21,110 nt of DNA from NCBI GenBank assembly GCA_902470915.1, contig CABRIB010000026.1, positions 1 to 21,110 on the forward strand, given 5' to 3'. Made by a program: the position numbers and the translations under genes. Origin of the DNA: an uncultured Collinsella sp. Its GTDB lineage: Bacteria; Actinomycetota; Coriobacteriia; Coriobacteriales; Coriobacteriaceae. Of the stretch, positions 15,020 to 21,110 are shown in pieces. The notes under the pieces were generated by a model, which was not told the origin of the DNA, did no database searches, and worked only from the letters and a program-made list of their open reading frames with translations. The first letter of the stretch is position 1. Every line of letters begins with the position of its first letter.

Positions 15020-15475
15020 ATGGCCGACGAGACCATGACCGACGAGCAGATTCTTGAAGGTGTGGAGCACAAGAGCTTCGTCGCCACGTCCGACCGCACT
15101 GCCGCCTCGCTGTCTGCGAGCGGTGTCGCCGCCGAGGATGTCGCCCGCGCCGCCGCGCAGGCCGCCTACGACAAGAAGGGCGAGGACGTTCAGGTGCTCG
15201 ACCTGACCGAGCTTTCCGACGTATGCGACTACTTTGTGCTTGCCACCGGTACCAACAACCGCCAGGTCGATTCTATCGTCGACGAGATCGAGGAGAAGGT
15301 CGCCGAGGCTTGCGGCGAGCACCCGTTCTCCATCGAGGGTCGCGAGCAGAAGACCTGGATGCTCATGGACTATGGTTCGGTTGTCGTCCACGTCTTCACT
15401 CCCGAAGCCCGCGACTTCTACCGCCTCGAGAAACTCTGGGGAGACGCCCCCCAGCTCCCCCTCAACCTCCTCTAG
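15020..15475 (+). CDS. rsfS: Ribosome silencing factor RsfS
   Basis: RsfS binds L14 on the 50S subunit and blocks subunit joining when nutrients are short. The core starts near residue 41 and contains VLDLTELSDVCDYFVLATGTNNRQV and the C-terminal signature WMLMDYGSVVVHVF followed by YRLEKLWGDAP. The 151-residue protein has an extra, Ala/Ser/Thr-rich N-terminus of about 40 residues that most family members lack. The ATG at 15020 has AAAGAGG at a normal distance, which supports the long form, although the ATG at codon 6 is possible. It is the last gene of its operon, followed by a perfect terminator. Confidence 0.94.
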   Translation: MADETMTDEQILEGVEHKSFVATSDRTAASLSASGVAAEDVARAAAQAAYDKKGEDVQVLDLTELSDVCDYFVLATGTNNRQVDSIVDEIEEKVAEACGEHPFSIEGREQKTWMLMDYGSVVVHVFTPEARDFYRLEKLWGDAPQLPLNLL

Positions 15476-15517
15476 TAGCTCATTTGAGACGGGGTTTTAG
15501 CTATCCTCACGCATATC

Positions 15518-15560
15518 GCCGGGCAGGTGCGGTTTTCCGCACCTGCCCGGCTTTCTTTTT
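15518..15560 (+). terminator. Perfect rho-independent terminator after rsfS
   Basis: A 15-bp perfect stem (15518-15532 with 15537-15551, starting GCCGGGCAGG) encloses the loop TTTT and is followed by TTTCTTTTT (15552-15560). It ends the rplU-to-rsfS transcription units. On the minus strand no T-tract follows the stem, so it should not terminate dinB efficiently in that direction, although the hairpin lies 13 bases beyond the dinB stop. Confidence 0.93.
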
Positions 15561-15572
15561 GCCCAAAGGCGG

Positions 15573-16826
15573 TTAATCGTTGAAGCGGGATTGGCGGCCG
15601 AAGGATAGGGCGGTGTCGCCGAATTTGTCTCGGACGGCGTCGATGGCGACGGAGAGGTCGCGTCGGTCGCTGGATTGGGCTCCGCGGTCATCGATCTCGC
15701 AGAACAGGTCGGTCTGGATGCCGCCTTGGTGGTCGAAGTCGCTCATGCCGATGCCTGCTAAGCGAACGTGCATTCCTTCCTGCCAGATGTTGCCGAGCAG
15801 TTCGAGTGCAACCGCCACGAAGATGTTCTCATCGTCGGTCGGATGAGACAGCCGGCGCTGTGCCGAGCGACCGTTTCCATACGAATACTTGAGCTTGAGC
15901 GTTACCGTGGCACCCGTCAGCCCCTGACGGCGCAGACGGCGTCCCACTGACTCGCCCAGCAGCGCAATCGCCGCCTCAATATCCCCACGCTCAGTCAAAT
16001 CTTTAGCAAAGGTGCGTTCATTGCTGACCGACTTGACCTCGCGCTCTTCATCGAGGCTCGTGACTTCGGAGATTTCGAGTCCCAGCGCACGCTGGCGCAT
16101 GCGTTCGCCGTTGACGCCAAAAATAGAGGCCAAGGTGGATTCCGGTGCACGTGATAGCTCGCCGAGGGTGTAGATGCGCATGCGGCGCAGTCGCTCCTCG
16201 GCCGAGCGCCCGATGCCGCTCATGGCAGATACCGGCAGCGCGGCCAAAAAGCGCTGCTCGGTTCCGGGGCGCACGATGGTCAGCCCAAACGGCTTATCCC
16301 GTTCGCTTGCGATCTTTGCGACCGTCTTGTTGCAGCCCACGCCAATGGAACAGGTCACTCCCAGCCCTGCCACGCGGTCGCTTATACGCCGCGCAACCAG
16401 CAGCGGGTCTTCGGGCGCAAAGCGACCCGGTGTGATATCGATAAAGGCTTCGTCGATGGATACGCGCTCAACACGCGGGGTCTCGTCGGCGAGAATCGCC
16501 ATGACCTGCGCGCTCACCTCGCGGTATCGGTCAAAGTGCCCGTGTGTCCAAATGGCTTGCGGGCACAAGCGCTGTGCCTCGGCCGAGGCCATGGCAGAGT
16601 GCACGCCAAAGCGACGCGCCTCATATGAACACGTGGACACGACGCCACGCGAATCGGCGTCTCCGCCCACGATGAGCGGTTTTCCGCGCCATTCGGGATG
16701 ATCGAGCATTTCCACGCTCGCAAAAAACGCATCAAGGTCCATCAGGCCCACCGCCGGACCCGTCCAGGGAGGCGGCGTGACGCCCATGGCATCCTCATAA
16801 CCGTATGTATGTTCGCGTCTTTCCAT
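15573..16826 (-). CDS. dinB: DNA polymerase IV (Y-family, translesion)
   Basis: DinB copies past damaged bases with low fidelity. In the 417-residue product the catalytic acidic residues are D30 in the MDLDAFFASVE motif and D125-E126 in SIDEAF, with F35 at the expected steric-gate position. CSYEARRFGVHSAM, SIGVGCNKTVAKIASERDKP and the helix-hairpin-helix stretch MSGIGRSAEERLRRM are also typical. QTDLF at 371-375 fits the beta-clamp-binding pentapeptide of actinobacterial members. The ATG at 16826 has no clear Shine-Dalgarno sequence. A -10-like TATACT lies so close (16838-16833) that the mRNA could be leaderless. ATG codon 14 is a possible alternative start. This is the only minus-strand gene here and it splits two plus-strand housekeeping operons. 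Confidence 0.95.
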   Translation of the reverse strand: MERREHTYGYEDAMGVTPPPWTGPAVGLMDLDAFFASVEMLDHPEWRGKPLIVGGDADSRGVVSTCSYEARRFGVHSAMASAEAQRLCPQAIWTHGHFDRYREVSAQVMAILADETPRVERVSIDEAFIDITPGRFAPEDPLLVARRISDRVAGLGVTCSIGVGCNKTVAKIASERDKPFGLTIVRPGTEQRFLAALPVSAMSGIGRSAEERLRRMRIYTLGELSRAPESTLASIFGVNGERMRQRALGLEISEVTSLDEEREVKSVSNERTFAKDLTERGDIEAAIALLGESVGRRLRRQGLTGATVTLKLKYSYGNGRSAQRRLSHPTDDENIFVAVALELLGNIWQEGMHVRLAGIGMSDFDHQGGIQTDLFCEIDDRGAQSSDRRDLSVAIDAVRDKFGDTALSFGRQSRFND

Positions 16827-16872
16827 GTCATGAGTATACCGCGCAGCTCATGTGGGGTGCGTGTATGTGCTT

Positions 16873-16908
16873 GCAAATCCCGAATTCTTGTCTAAGATAT
16901 GGATTTGC
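16873..16908. repeat. 8-bp inverted repeat in the dinB/rpsP divergent region
   Basis: GCAAATCC (16873-16880) and its exact reverse complement GGATTTGC (16901-16908) flank 20 bases. A possible weak promoter for rpsP, TTGCAA (16871-16876) with TAAGAT (16893-16898) at 16-base spacing, lies across it. The arrangement resembles an operator or a stem-loop, but no binding protein can be named. Confidence 0.45.
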
Positions 16909-16942
16909 CCTCGACTACACCGAAGAAGTTGGTCTCACGGAC

Positions 16943-16971
16943 TTCACCTGCCCGCGTCGATGGCGTATTAT
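16943..16971 (+). promoter_or_regulatory. Probable sigma70-type promoter for rpsP operon
   Basis: TTCACC (16943-16948; four of six match TTGACA) and TATTAT (16966-16971; five of six match TATAAT) are separated by 17 bases. The predicted start of transcription is near 16978, giving a leader of about 50 bases with a small GCAGC/GCTGC hairpin (16994-17008) just before the GGAGGAG site. The 201-base region between dinB and rpsP contains no gene. Confidence 0.6.
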
Positions 16972-17027
16972 GTTCAACTGTTTGTTTGTAGTTGCAGCCT
17001 AAAGCTGCTTGGTTGGAGGAGTTTCCT

Positions 17028-17369
17028 TTGGCAGTCAAGATTCGCCTTGCTCGTCACGGCGCTAAGAAGCGTCCGTACTACCGTGTCGTCGTCGCCGATT
17101 CCCGCGCCCCGCGTGACGGTCGTATCATCGAGGAGGTTGGCCGCTACAACCCGATGACCGCCCCCAAGACCATCAACCTCGACCTCGAGAAGATCGCCGA
17201 CTGGCAGTCCAAGGGCGCTCAGCTCACCGACGCCGTCGCCGCTCTGGTCAAGGCCGCCAACGAGGGCGAGAAGACCGAGACCGTCGTCAAGAAGTCCAAG
17301 AAGCAGCTCGCCAAAGAGGCCGAGGCCGCTAAGGCTGCCGCTGAGGCTGCTGAGGGCGCCGAGGAGTAA
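17028..17369 (+). CDS. rpsP: 30S ribosomal protein S16
   Basis: S16 is an assembly protein of the small subunit body. The 113-residue product begins MAVKIRLARHGAKKRPYYRVVVADSRAPRDGR, the standard family start, and continues with IIEEVGRYNPMTAP and LDLEKIADWQSKGAQLTDAV. The C-terminal third is a Lys/Ala/Glu-rich extension ending EAAEGAEE. The start is TTG at 17028, six bases after GGAGGAG (17015-17021). An upstream in-frame TTG at 16992 would add 12 unrelated residues and is rejected. It is the first gene of rpsP-khpA-rimM-trmD-lepB. Confidence 0.96.
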   Translation: MAVKIRLARHGAKKRPYYRVVVADSRAPRDGRIIEEVGRYNPMTAPKTINLDLEKIADWQSKGAQLTDAVAALVKAANEGEKTETVVKKSKKQLAKEAEAAKAAAEAAEGAEE

Positions 17370-17372
17370 ATC

Positions 17373-17657
17373 GTGCCTGAGGTTGACGCTGCACAGCTCG
17401 AGGGTGAGGCAATGCTCTCAGATCGCATCGCCGATCTCGTCGAATATCTCGTTGTTCAGATCGTCGACGACCCGGATTCCGTGAGCCTTGAGGTCATCGA
17501 TGGTGACGACGCCTCTACGATTGAGGTTTCGGTCGCCGAGGATGACGTCGCTAAGGTCATCGGCCGTCGTGGCCGTACCATCAAGGCCATTCGCACGCTC
17601 GCCCGTGCACTGGCCGCTCGCCTCGACACTGCTGTCGAGGTAGAGGTTCTGGGCTAG
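17373..17657 (+). CDS. khpA: KH-domain RNA-binding protein KhpA (YlqC family)
   Basis: KhpA is a small single-KH-domain RNA-binding protein that, in studied species, pairs with KhpB (Jag/EloR) and affects cell elongation and ribosome-related RNAs. The signature VIGRRGRTIKAIRTLARA holds the GxxG loop (GRRG). The N-terminal helix LVEYLVVQIVDDPDSV is typical. GTG at 17373 has GAGGAG six bases upstream and gives 94 residues. ATG at 17412 has AGGG seven bases upstream and gives 81, closer to the usual family length. I list the longer form, but the start is open. The gene is three bases after rpsP and four before rimM, the conserved order in many Gram-positives. Confidence 0.9.
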   Translation: MPEVDAAQLEGEAMLSDRIADLVEYLVVQIVDDPDSVSLEVIDGDDASTIEVSVAEDDVAKVIGRRGRTIKAIRTLARALAARLDTAVEVEVLG

Positions 17658-17661
17658 GACC

Positions 17662-18183
17662 TTGAGGTTCCAGTACAAAAACATCGCCCGTGTTGTCAAG
17701 CCGCACGGAAGGAAGGGGGAGGTCCTCGCGCAGCCGCTGCGGGGGCTTCCTTCTGTATTAGAGCCGGGTATGCGCGTCGCCCTGACGCCGCCGGCGCTCA
17801 AGCGCGACCGCTTTTGCACGGTCGTGTCCGTCACCGATACGGGCGATGGCGATCTGGTCTCGTTTGAGGGCATTGACGACTTGACGGCCGCCGAGGGCAT
17901 CACGGGATGCTACGTGCTGGCAAATCGTGACGATTTTGAGCTCGATTCGCTCGACGCTGCCTATACCGACCTGATGGGTCGCGAGGTGGTCGACGAGCGC
18001 TTCGGTTTGCTCGGCACGATCGTAGAGATCATGTCGACGCCCGCTAACGATGTTTGGGTTGTTGAGGGCGATCGGTACGGCGAGGTACTGATTCCCGTGA
18101 TCGAGCAGGTCGTGCTCGATCTTCCCGACACAGGAACAATTTCCGTCCACGTTATGGACGGCCTGATCGATATGGACAAGTAG
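17662..18183 (+). CDS. rimM: Ribosome maturation factor RimM
   Basis: RimM binds S19 and helps mature the 30S head. The 173-residue product starts near the typical IARVVKPHGRKGEVLAQPL and contains an N-terminal beta-barrel region, then the PRC-barrel domain (about 90-170, DLMGREVVDERFGLLGTIVEI, DVWVVEG, EVLIPVIEQVVLDLP). The TTG start at 17662 lies four bases after the khpA stop. The nearest AGG (17656-17658) overlaps that stop, so translation is likely coupled. trmD follows after ten bases with its own GGGAGGA site. Confidence 0.93.
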   Translation: MRFQYKNIARVVKPHGRKGEVLAQPLRGLPSVLEPGMRVALTPPALKRDRFCTVVSVTDTGDGDLVSFEGIDDLTAAEGITGCYVLANRDDFELDSLDAAYTDLMGREVVDERFGLLGTIVEIMSTPANDVWVVEGDRYGEVLIPVIEQVVLDLPDTGTISVHVMDGLIDMDK

Positions 18184-18193
18184 GGAGGACAAC

Positions 18194-18952
18194 ATGCTGA
18201 TCGAGACCCTTTCGGTCTTTCCCGAGATGTTTGAGCCCGTCATGTCCACATCGATCTTGGGCCGCGCCCGCAAGGCCGGCCTTTTTGATTTTAAGGCGTA
18301 TAACCTGCGCGACTGGACGCACGACCGCCATCGTACCGTCGATGACGAGCCGTACGGCGGCGGGCAGGGCATGCTCATGAAGGTCGAGCCTATTGCCGAG
18401 GCCATCGAGGCCATCAGCTCCGAGGGTCCCAAGCCCACCGTAGTGTTCTTCACCCCCTGTGGCGAGCCCTTTACGCAACATGTGGCCGAGCGCCTGCTCA
18501 AAAGTGAGCGCCTGCTGTTTGTGTGCAGCCGCTACGAGGGCGTCGACGAGCGTGCGTATGCGTATGCCGATGAGCGTCTGTCGATCGGCGACTACGTGCT
18601 TACGGGTGGCGAACTTCCCGCTATGGTCGTTGCCGATGCCGTCGTACGCCTGATTCCCGGCGCCCTGGGCGACGAGATGAGCAATGTGGACGAGTCGTTC
18701 TCGACCGCCGAGGACGGAGGCCTGCTCGAGTACGCGCAGTACACCCGTCCCGCCGAGTTCAACGGCGAGGGCGTGCCGCCGGTGCTTGTGAGCGGCGATC
18801 ACGCCAAGGTCGATGTCTGGCGTCGCAAGAACGCCATCGAGCGCACCTGCCGCTGGCGTCCCGACTTGATCGAGACGGCGCGGCTCACGCCCGAGGAGCG
18901 CGCTTACGCGCAGGAGATTTTGGACGCTTCGTATTCGCAGAGCGAGGAGTGA
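18194..18952 (+). CDS. trmD: tRNA (guanine-N1-)-methyltransferase TrmD
   Basis: TrmD methylates G37 of tRNAs using S-adenosylmethionine and prevents frameshifting. The 252-residue product shows the SPOUT trefoil-knot motifs: DEPYGGGQGMLMKVEPI, FFTPCGEPF, LFVCSRYEGVDERA and IGDYVLTGGELPAMVVADAVVRLIPGALG. The C-terminal tRNA-binding domain ends with VDVWRRKNAIERTCRWRPDL. The ATG at 18194 follows GGGAGGA. rplS, which follows trmD in many bacteria, is missing here; lepB starts at the trmD stop instead. Confidence 0.97.
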   Translation: MLIETLSVFPEMFEPVMSTSILGRARKAGLFDFKAYNLRDWTHDRHRTVDDEPYGGGQGMLMKVEPIAEAIEAISSEGPKPTVVFFTPCGEPFTQHVAERLLKSERLLFVCSRYEGVDERAYAYADERLSIGDYVLTGGELPAMVVADAVVRLIPGALGDEMSNVDESFSTAEDGGLLEYAQYTRPAEFNGEGVPPVLVSGDHAKVDVWRRKNAIERTCRWRPDLIETARLTPEERAYAQEILDASYSQSEE

Positions 18953-18954
18953 GA

Positions 18955-19518
18955 ATGGTTCCATCGCAGCATTCCGCGTTGAGGGGCGCTTTTGAGTGGA
19001 TCGCGGTCATCGCGATCGCACTGGTCGCCACCTTCTTGATTCGCTCGTTTGTGGTCGAGCCCTTTGTGGTGCCCACCGGCTCCATGGAGTCCACGATCGA
19101 GATTGGCGACCAGATCCTGGCACAAAAGGTGAGCCTCGAGCTCGGTCAGCCCGTCAAGCAGGGCGATATCGTGGTGTTTCACAACCCCGATGGCACCTCC
19201 GAGCATGATGTTCTTGTCAAGCGTGTTATTGCCACGGCCGGCCAGACGGTCGACCTGCAGGATGGCAAGGTGGTCGTTGACGGCCAAGCGCTCGACGAGG
19301 ACTATACGACGGGCATGAGCTGGCCACTTTCGGTCCAAGCACCCGGCACTCAGGTAAGCTATCCCTACACCGTTCCCGACGGGTGCGTGTGGGTGATGGG
19401 CGACAACCGCGAAAACTCTGCCGACTCACGCTACTTTGGTCCCGTCGATCGCTCTGATTTGATTGCTGTGGCACTCGTTCGCTACTGGCCGCTCAACCGC
19501 ATCGGCGCTATCGACTAA
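18955..19518 (+). CDS. lepB: Signal peptidase I
   Basis: Type I signal peptidase cuts signal peptides from exported proteins on the outer face of the membrane. The catalytic dyad is S43 (PTGSMESTI) and K89 (VKRVIA), and the conserved C-terminal motif MGDNRENSADSRYFGPV is complete. One membrane helix (about 12-30, WIAVIAIALVATFLI) lies ahead of the serine, which fits the Gram-positive single-anchor form. A GTG at 18949 would overlap the trmD stop, but the GAGGAG site (18944-18949) sits five bases before the ATG at 18955, so the ATG is taken (187 residues). It is translationally linked to trmD. Confidence 0.95.
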   Translation: MVPSQHSALRGAFEWIAVIAIALVATFLIRSFVVEPFVVPTGSMESTIEIGDQILAQKVSLELGQPVKQGDIVVFHNPDGTSEHDVLVKRVIATAGQTVDLQDGKVVVDGQALDEDYTTGMSWPLSVQAPGTQVSYPYTVPDGCVWVMGDNRENSADSRYFGPVDRSDLIAVALVRYWPLNRIGAID

Positions 19519-19577
19519 AAACCGCTATAGTACAGTACCTAACCGTGTAATCGTTTCGACGAGGGGATATTAGAGGC

Positions 19578-20489
19578 ATGAACGCTTCATCGCTTTCCTT
19601 CCAAGACATCATCCTGCGCCTCCAGCAGTACTGGGGCGAGCAGGGCTGCGTCATTATGCAGCCCTATGACTCCGAGGTCGGTGCCGGTACCTTCCATACC
19701 GCGACCACGCTGCGCTCGCTCGGTCCCGCCGAGTGGCGCACCTGCTATGCGCAGCCTTGCCGCCGTCCCGCCGACGGCCGCTACGGCGAGAACCCCAACC
19801 GCATGCAGCACTACTATCAGTTCCAGGTGCTCATCAAGCCCTCACCGGTCAACGCCCAGGAGCTTTACCTGGGGTCTCTTGCCGCTATCGGTCTGGACCC
19901 CAACGACCATGACGTCCGCTTTGTCGAGGACGACTGGGAGAGCCCGACGCTCGGCGCCTGGGGCCTTGGCTGGGAGGTCTGGCTCAACGGCATGGAGGTC
20001 ACGCAGTTTACGTACTTCCAGCAGGTAGGCGGCATCGAGGTCGACCCCGTACCCGTCGAGATCACCTATGGCCTAGAGCGCATTGCCATGTATGCGCAGG
20101 GCGTTAACTCGGTCTACGACTTGGTGTGGAGCTACCTGCCCGACGGCACGCCCATGACCTATGGCGACGTGTTCCTCGAGAACGAGCGCGAGTTCAGTGC
20201 CTATAACTTTGAGGTCGCAAACGTCGAGATGATGCGTCAGAAGTTTGATGACTACGAGGCCGAGTGCCATTCCTGCCTGGAGCGCAAGCTGCCGCTGCCG
20301 GCATATGACTGCGTCATGAAGTGCAGCCACGCTTTCAACCTGCTCGATGCCCGCGGCGCCCTGTCCGCGGTCGAGCGTGCCAACTACATCCTGCGCGTCC
20401 GCGCCGTCGCCAAGGCGTGCTGCGAGGCCTACATGGCCGAGGTCGCCGGAGTCAACGAGAATGCCGACCAGGAAGGCGAGGTGGCGTAA
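19578..20489 (+). CDS. glyQ: Glycyl-tRNA synthetase alpha subunit
   Basis: GlyQ is the catalytic subunit of the two-subunit glycyl-tRNA synthetase, which activates glycine and charges tRNA-Gly. The 303 residues equal the usual bacterial length. Diagnostic segments are SFQDIILRLQQYWGEQGC near the start, MQPYDSEVGAGTFHTATTLR, WRTCYAQPCRRPADGRYGENPNR, DDWESPTLGAWGLGWEVWLNG and EVTQFTYFQQVGG. The ATG at 19578 follows a GAGG. The 59-base space after lepB holds only a -10-like TATAGT (19526-19531) with no good -35. It is far too short for the T-box leader found on glyQS of many Firmicutes. glyS begins three bases after the stop. Confidence 0.97.
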   Translation: MNASSLSFQDIILRLQQYWGEQGCVIMQPYDSEVGAGTFHTATTLRSLGPAEWRTCYAQPCRRPADGRYGENPNRMQHYYQFQVLIKPSPVNAQELYLGSLAAIGLDPNDHDVRFVEDDWESPTLGAWGLGWEVWLNGMEVTQFTYFQQVGGIEVDPVPVEITYGLERIAMYAQGVNSVYDLVWSYLPDGTPMTYGDVFLENEREFSAYNFEVANVEMMRQKFDDYEAECHSCLERKLPLPAYDCVMKCSHAFNLLDARGALSAVERANYILRVRAVAKACCEAYMAEVAGVNENADQEGEVA

Positions 20490-20492
20490 GCC

Positions 20493-21086
20493 ATGGCAGA
20501 CGCTAAGGATTTCCTGTTTGAGATCGGTACGGAGGAAATGCCCTCCGCACCGCTGAACAATGCCGTCAAGCAGCTTGGCACCATGATCGCCAAGGGTCTC
20601 GACGAGGCCGGTCTGGCTCACGGCGAGGTCCGCGTGATCTCGAGCCCGCGTCGTCTTGCCGCGCTCGTGGCTAATGTCGCCACCGCGACCGATGAGGTTC
20701 ACGAGGTCAAGCGCGGTCCCGCGGCAAACATTGCCTTTGATGCCGACGGCAACGCCACTAAGGCCGCCCAGGGCTTTGCCCGCAAGTGCGGTGTGGCTGC
20801 CGAGGATCTGGTCCGTCGCGAGGACACCGACGGTCGCGAGTATGTGTTCGCCGAGAAGAACATTCCCTCCGCACCGGCTACGCCGATTCTGACCGCTCTG
20901 TGCGAGAAGACTATTGCCGGCCTGCAGTGGCCCAACTATCGCTCCCAGCGCTGGGGCCACGAGCACGCGACGTTCGTGCGTCCTGTCCGCTGGATCTGCT
21001 GCCTTTTGGGCGAGGATGTTGTGCCCGTGTCGTTTGCCGACGTGACGAGTGGCAACACCACGCGCGGTCATCGCGTACTTGGCCCT
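20493..21086 (+). CDS. glyS: Glycyl-tRNA synthetase beta subunit (3' partial)
   Basis: GlyS is the tRNA-recognising subunit that pairs with GlyQ. The first 198 codons are present and uninterrupted: the start DFLFEIGTEEMPS is the family hallmark, followed by ISSPRRLAALV, VKRGPAANIAFDADGNATKAAQGFARK and RSQRWGHEHATFVRPVRWI near the end. Full-length members have about 690 residues, so roughly 70 percent lies beyond the contig. Genomic sequence stops at 21086. The eight codons that appear to follow (LSLIHISE) are adapter, not protein. Confidence 0.96.
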
Positions 21087-21110
21087 CTGTCTCTTATACA
21101 CATCTCCGAG
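21087..21110 (-). other. Illumina Nextera i7-side adapter remnant (not genomic)
   Basis: Bases 21087-21105 are the reverse complement of the Nextera mosaic end, CTGTCTCTTATACACATCT. CCGAG (21106-21110) starts the read-2 arm. The same 24-base block occurs in the opposite orientation at 21-44. Genomic sequence ends at 21086. Confidence 0.97.

Noticed and set aside
16806..16820. A LexA (SOS) box at the dinB start
   Set aside because: Only one half-site (CGAACA on the minus strand) is present. The matching GTTCG half is missing, and the site lies inside the coding region.
16992..17027. Upstream TTG start for rpsP
   Set aside because: It would add 12 residues unlike any S16, lies before the GGAGGAG site, and its codons overlap a small hairpin. 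The family start MAVKIRL follows at 17028.
19519..19577. A T-box riboswitch before glyQ
   Set aside because: Only 59 bases are available and no T-box sequence or terminator hairpin is visible.
45..21086. CRISPR arrays, tRNA or rRNA genes, prophage or toxin-antitoxin modules
   Set aside because: No direct-repeat series, cloverleaf, rRNA segment or phage or toxin motif was seen on either strand, and nearly all the space is filled by recognised genes.
21..21110. A 24-bp terminal inverted repeat with Tn5-like mosaic ends, resembling a complete transposable element
   Set aside because: The repeat is exactly the Nextera adapter. The interior holds only housekeeping genes, with no transposase and no target-site duplication.

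Overview
The window is a contig of GC-rich, densely packed bacterial chromosome with sequencing adapter still attached at both ends (1-44 and 21087-21110). Everything between is ordinary genomic sequence. The gene set and protein sequences suggest an actinobacterium of class Coriobacteriia, probably Collinsella or a close relative. This rests on the high GC, the Firmicutes-like gene neighbourhoods, the two-subunit glycyl-tRNA synthetase and the heavy use of TTG start codons (8 of the 23 visible starts). The genus is an inference from recall, not from a database search.

Layout: (a) 45-1684 holds the 3' part of a cyclophilin gene and a TPR protein with one membrane anchor. (b) 1800-8708 is the cell-elongation (elongasome) cluster mreB-mreC-mreD-mrdA(PBP2)-rodA, ending in an uncharacterised DUF697/YcjF-like membrane protein. 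(c) 8719-11405 is a coupled pair of uncharacterised genes, a radical SAM protein and its DUF2344 partner. (d) 11473-15475 is the conserved ribosome and GTPase cluster rplU-rpmA-obgE-nadD-yqeK-rsfS. A sigma70-type promoter precedes it and a perfect 15-bp-stem terminator ends it. (e) 15573-16826 is dinB (DNA polymerase IV), the only gene on the minus strand. (f) 17028-19518 is rpsP-khpA-rimM-trmD-lepB, which covers ribosome maturation, tRNA modification and signal peptide cleavage. (g) 19578-21086 is glyQ and the first 198 codons of glyS.

The genes serve three main jobs. Lateral wall growth is served by an MreB scaffold, MreC/MreD connectors, the PBP2 transpeptidase and the RodA glycosyltransferase. 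Ribosome parts and assembly are served by L21, L27, S16, ObgE, RimM, RsfS and KhpA. tRNA and NAD metabolism is served by TrmD, GlyQS, NadD and YqeK. Spacings are short throughout and several starts sit on or near the preceding stop codon, so most of the plus strand is probably co-transcribed in a few operons.

No mobile element, CRISPR array, phage, RNA gene or defence system was seen, and no gene-free stretch exceeds about 200 bases. The least understood items are the DUF697-like protein in the elongation operon, the radical SAM/DUF2344 pair, a 12-bp perfect hairpin inside the 5' end of mreC whose loop contains an in-frame ATG, and an 8-bp inverted repeat in the dinB/rpsP divergent region. 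I saw no clear sign of a wholly new multi-gene system.
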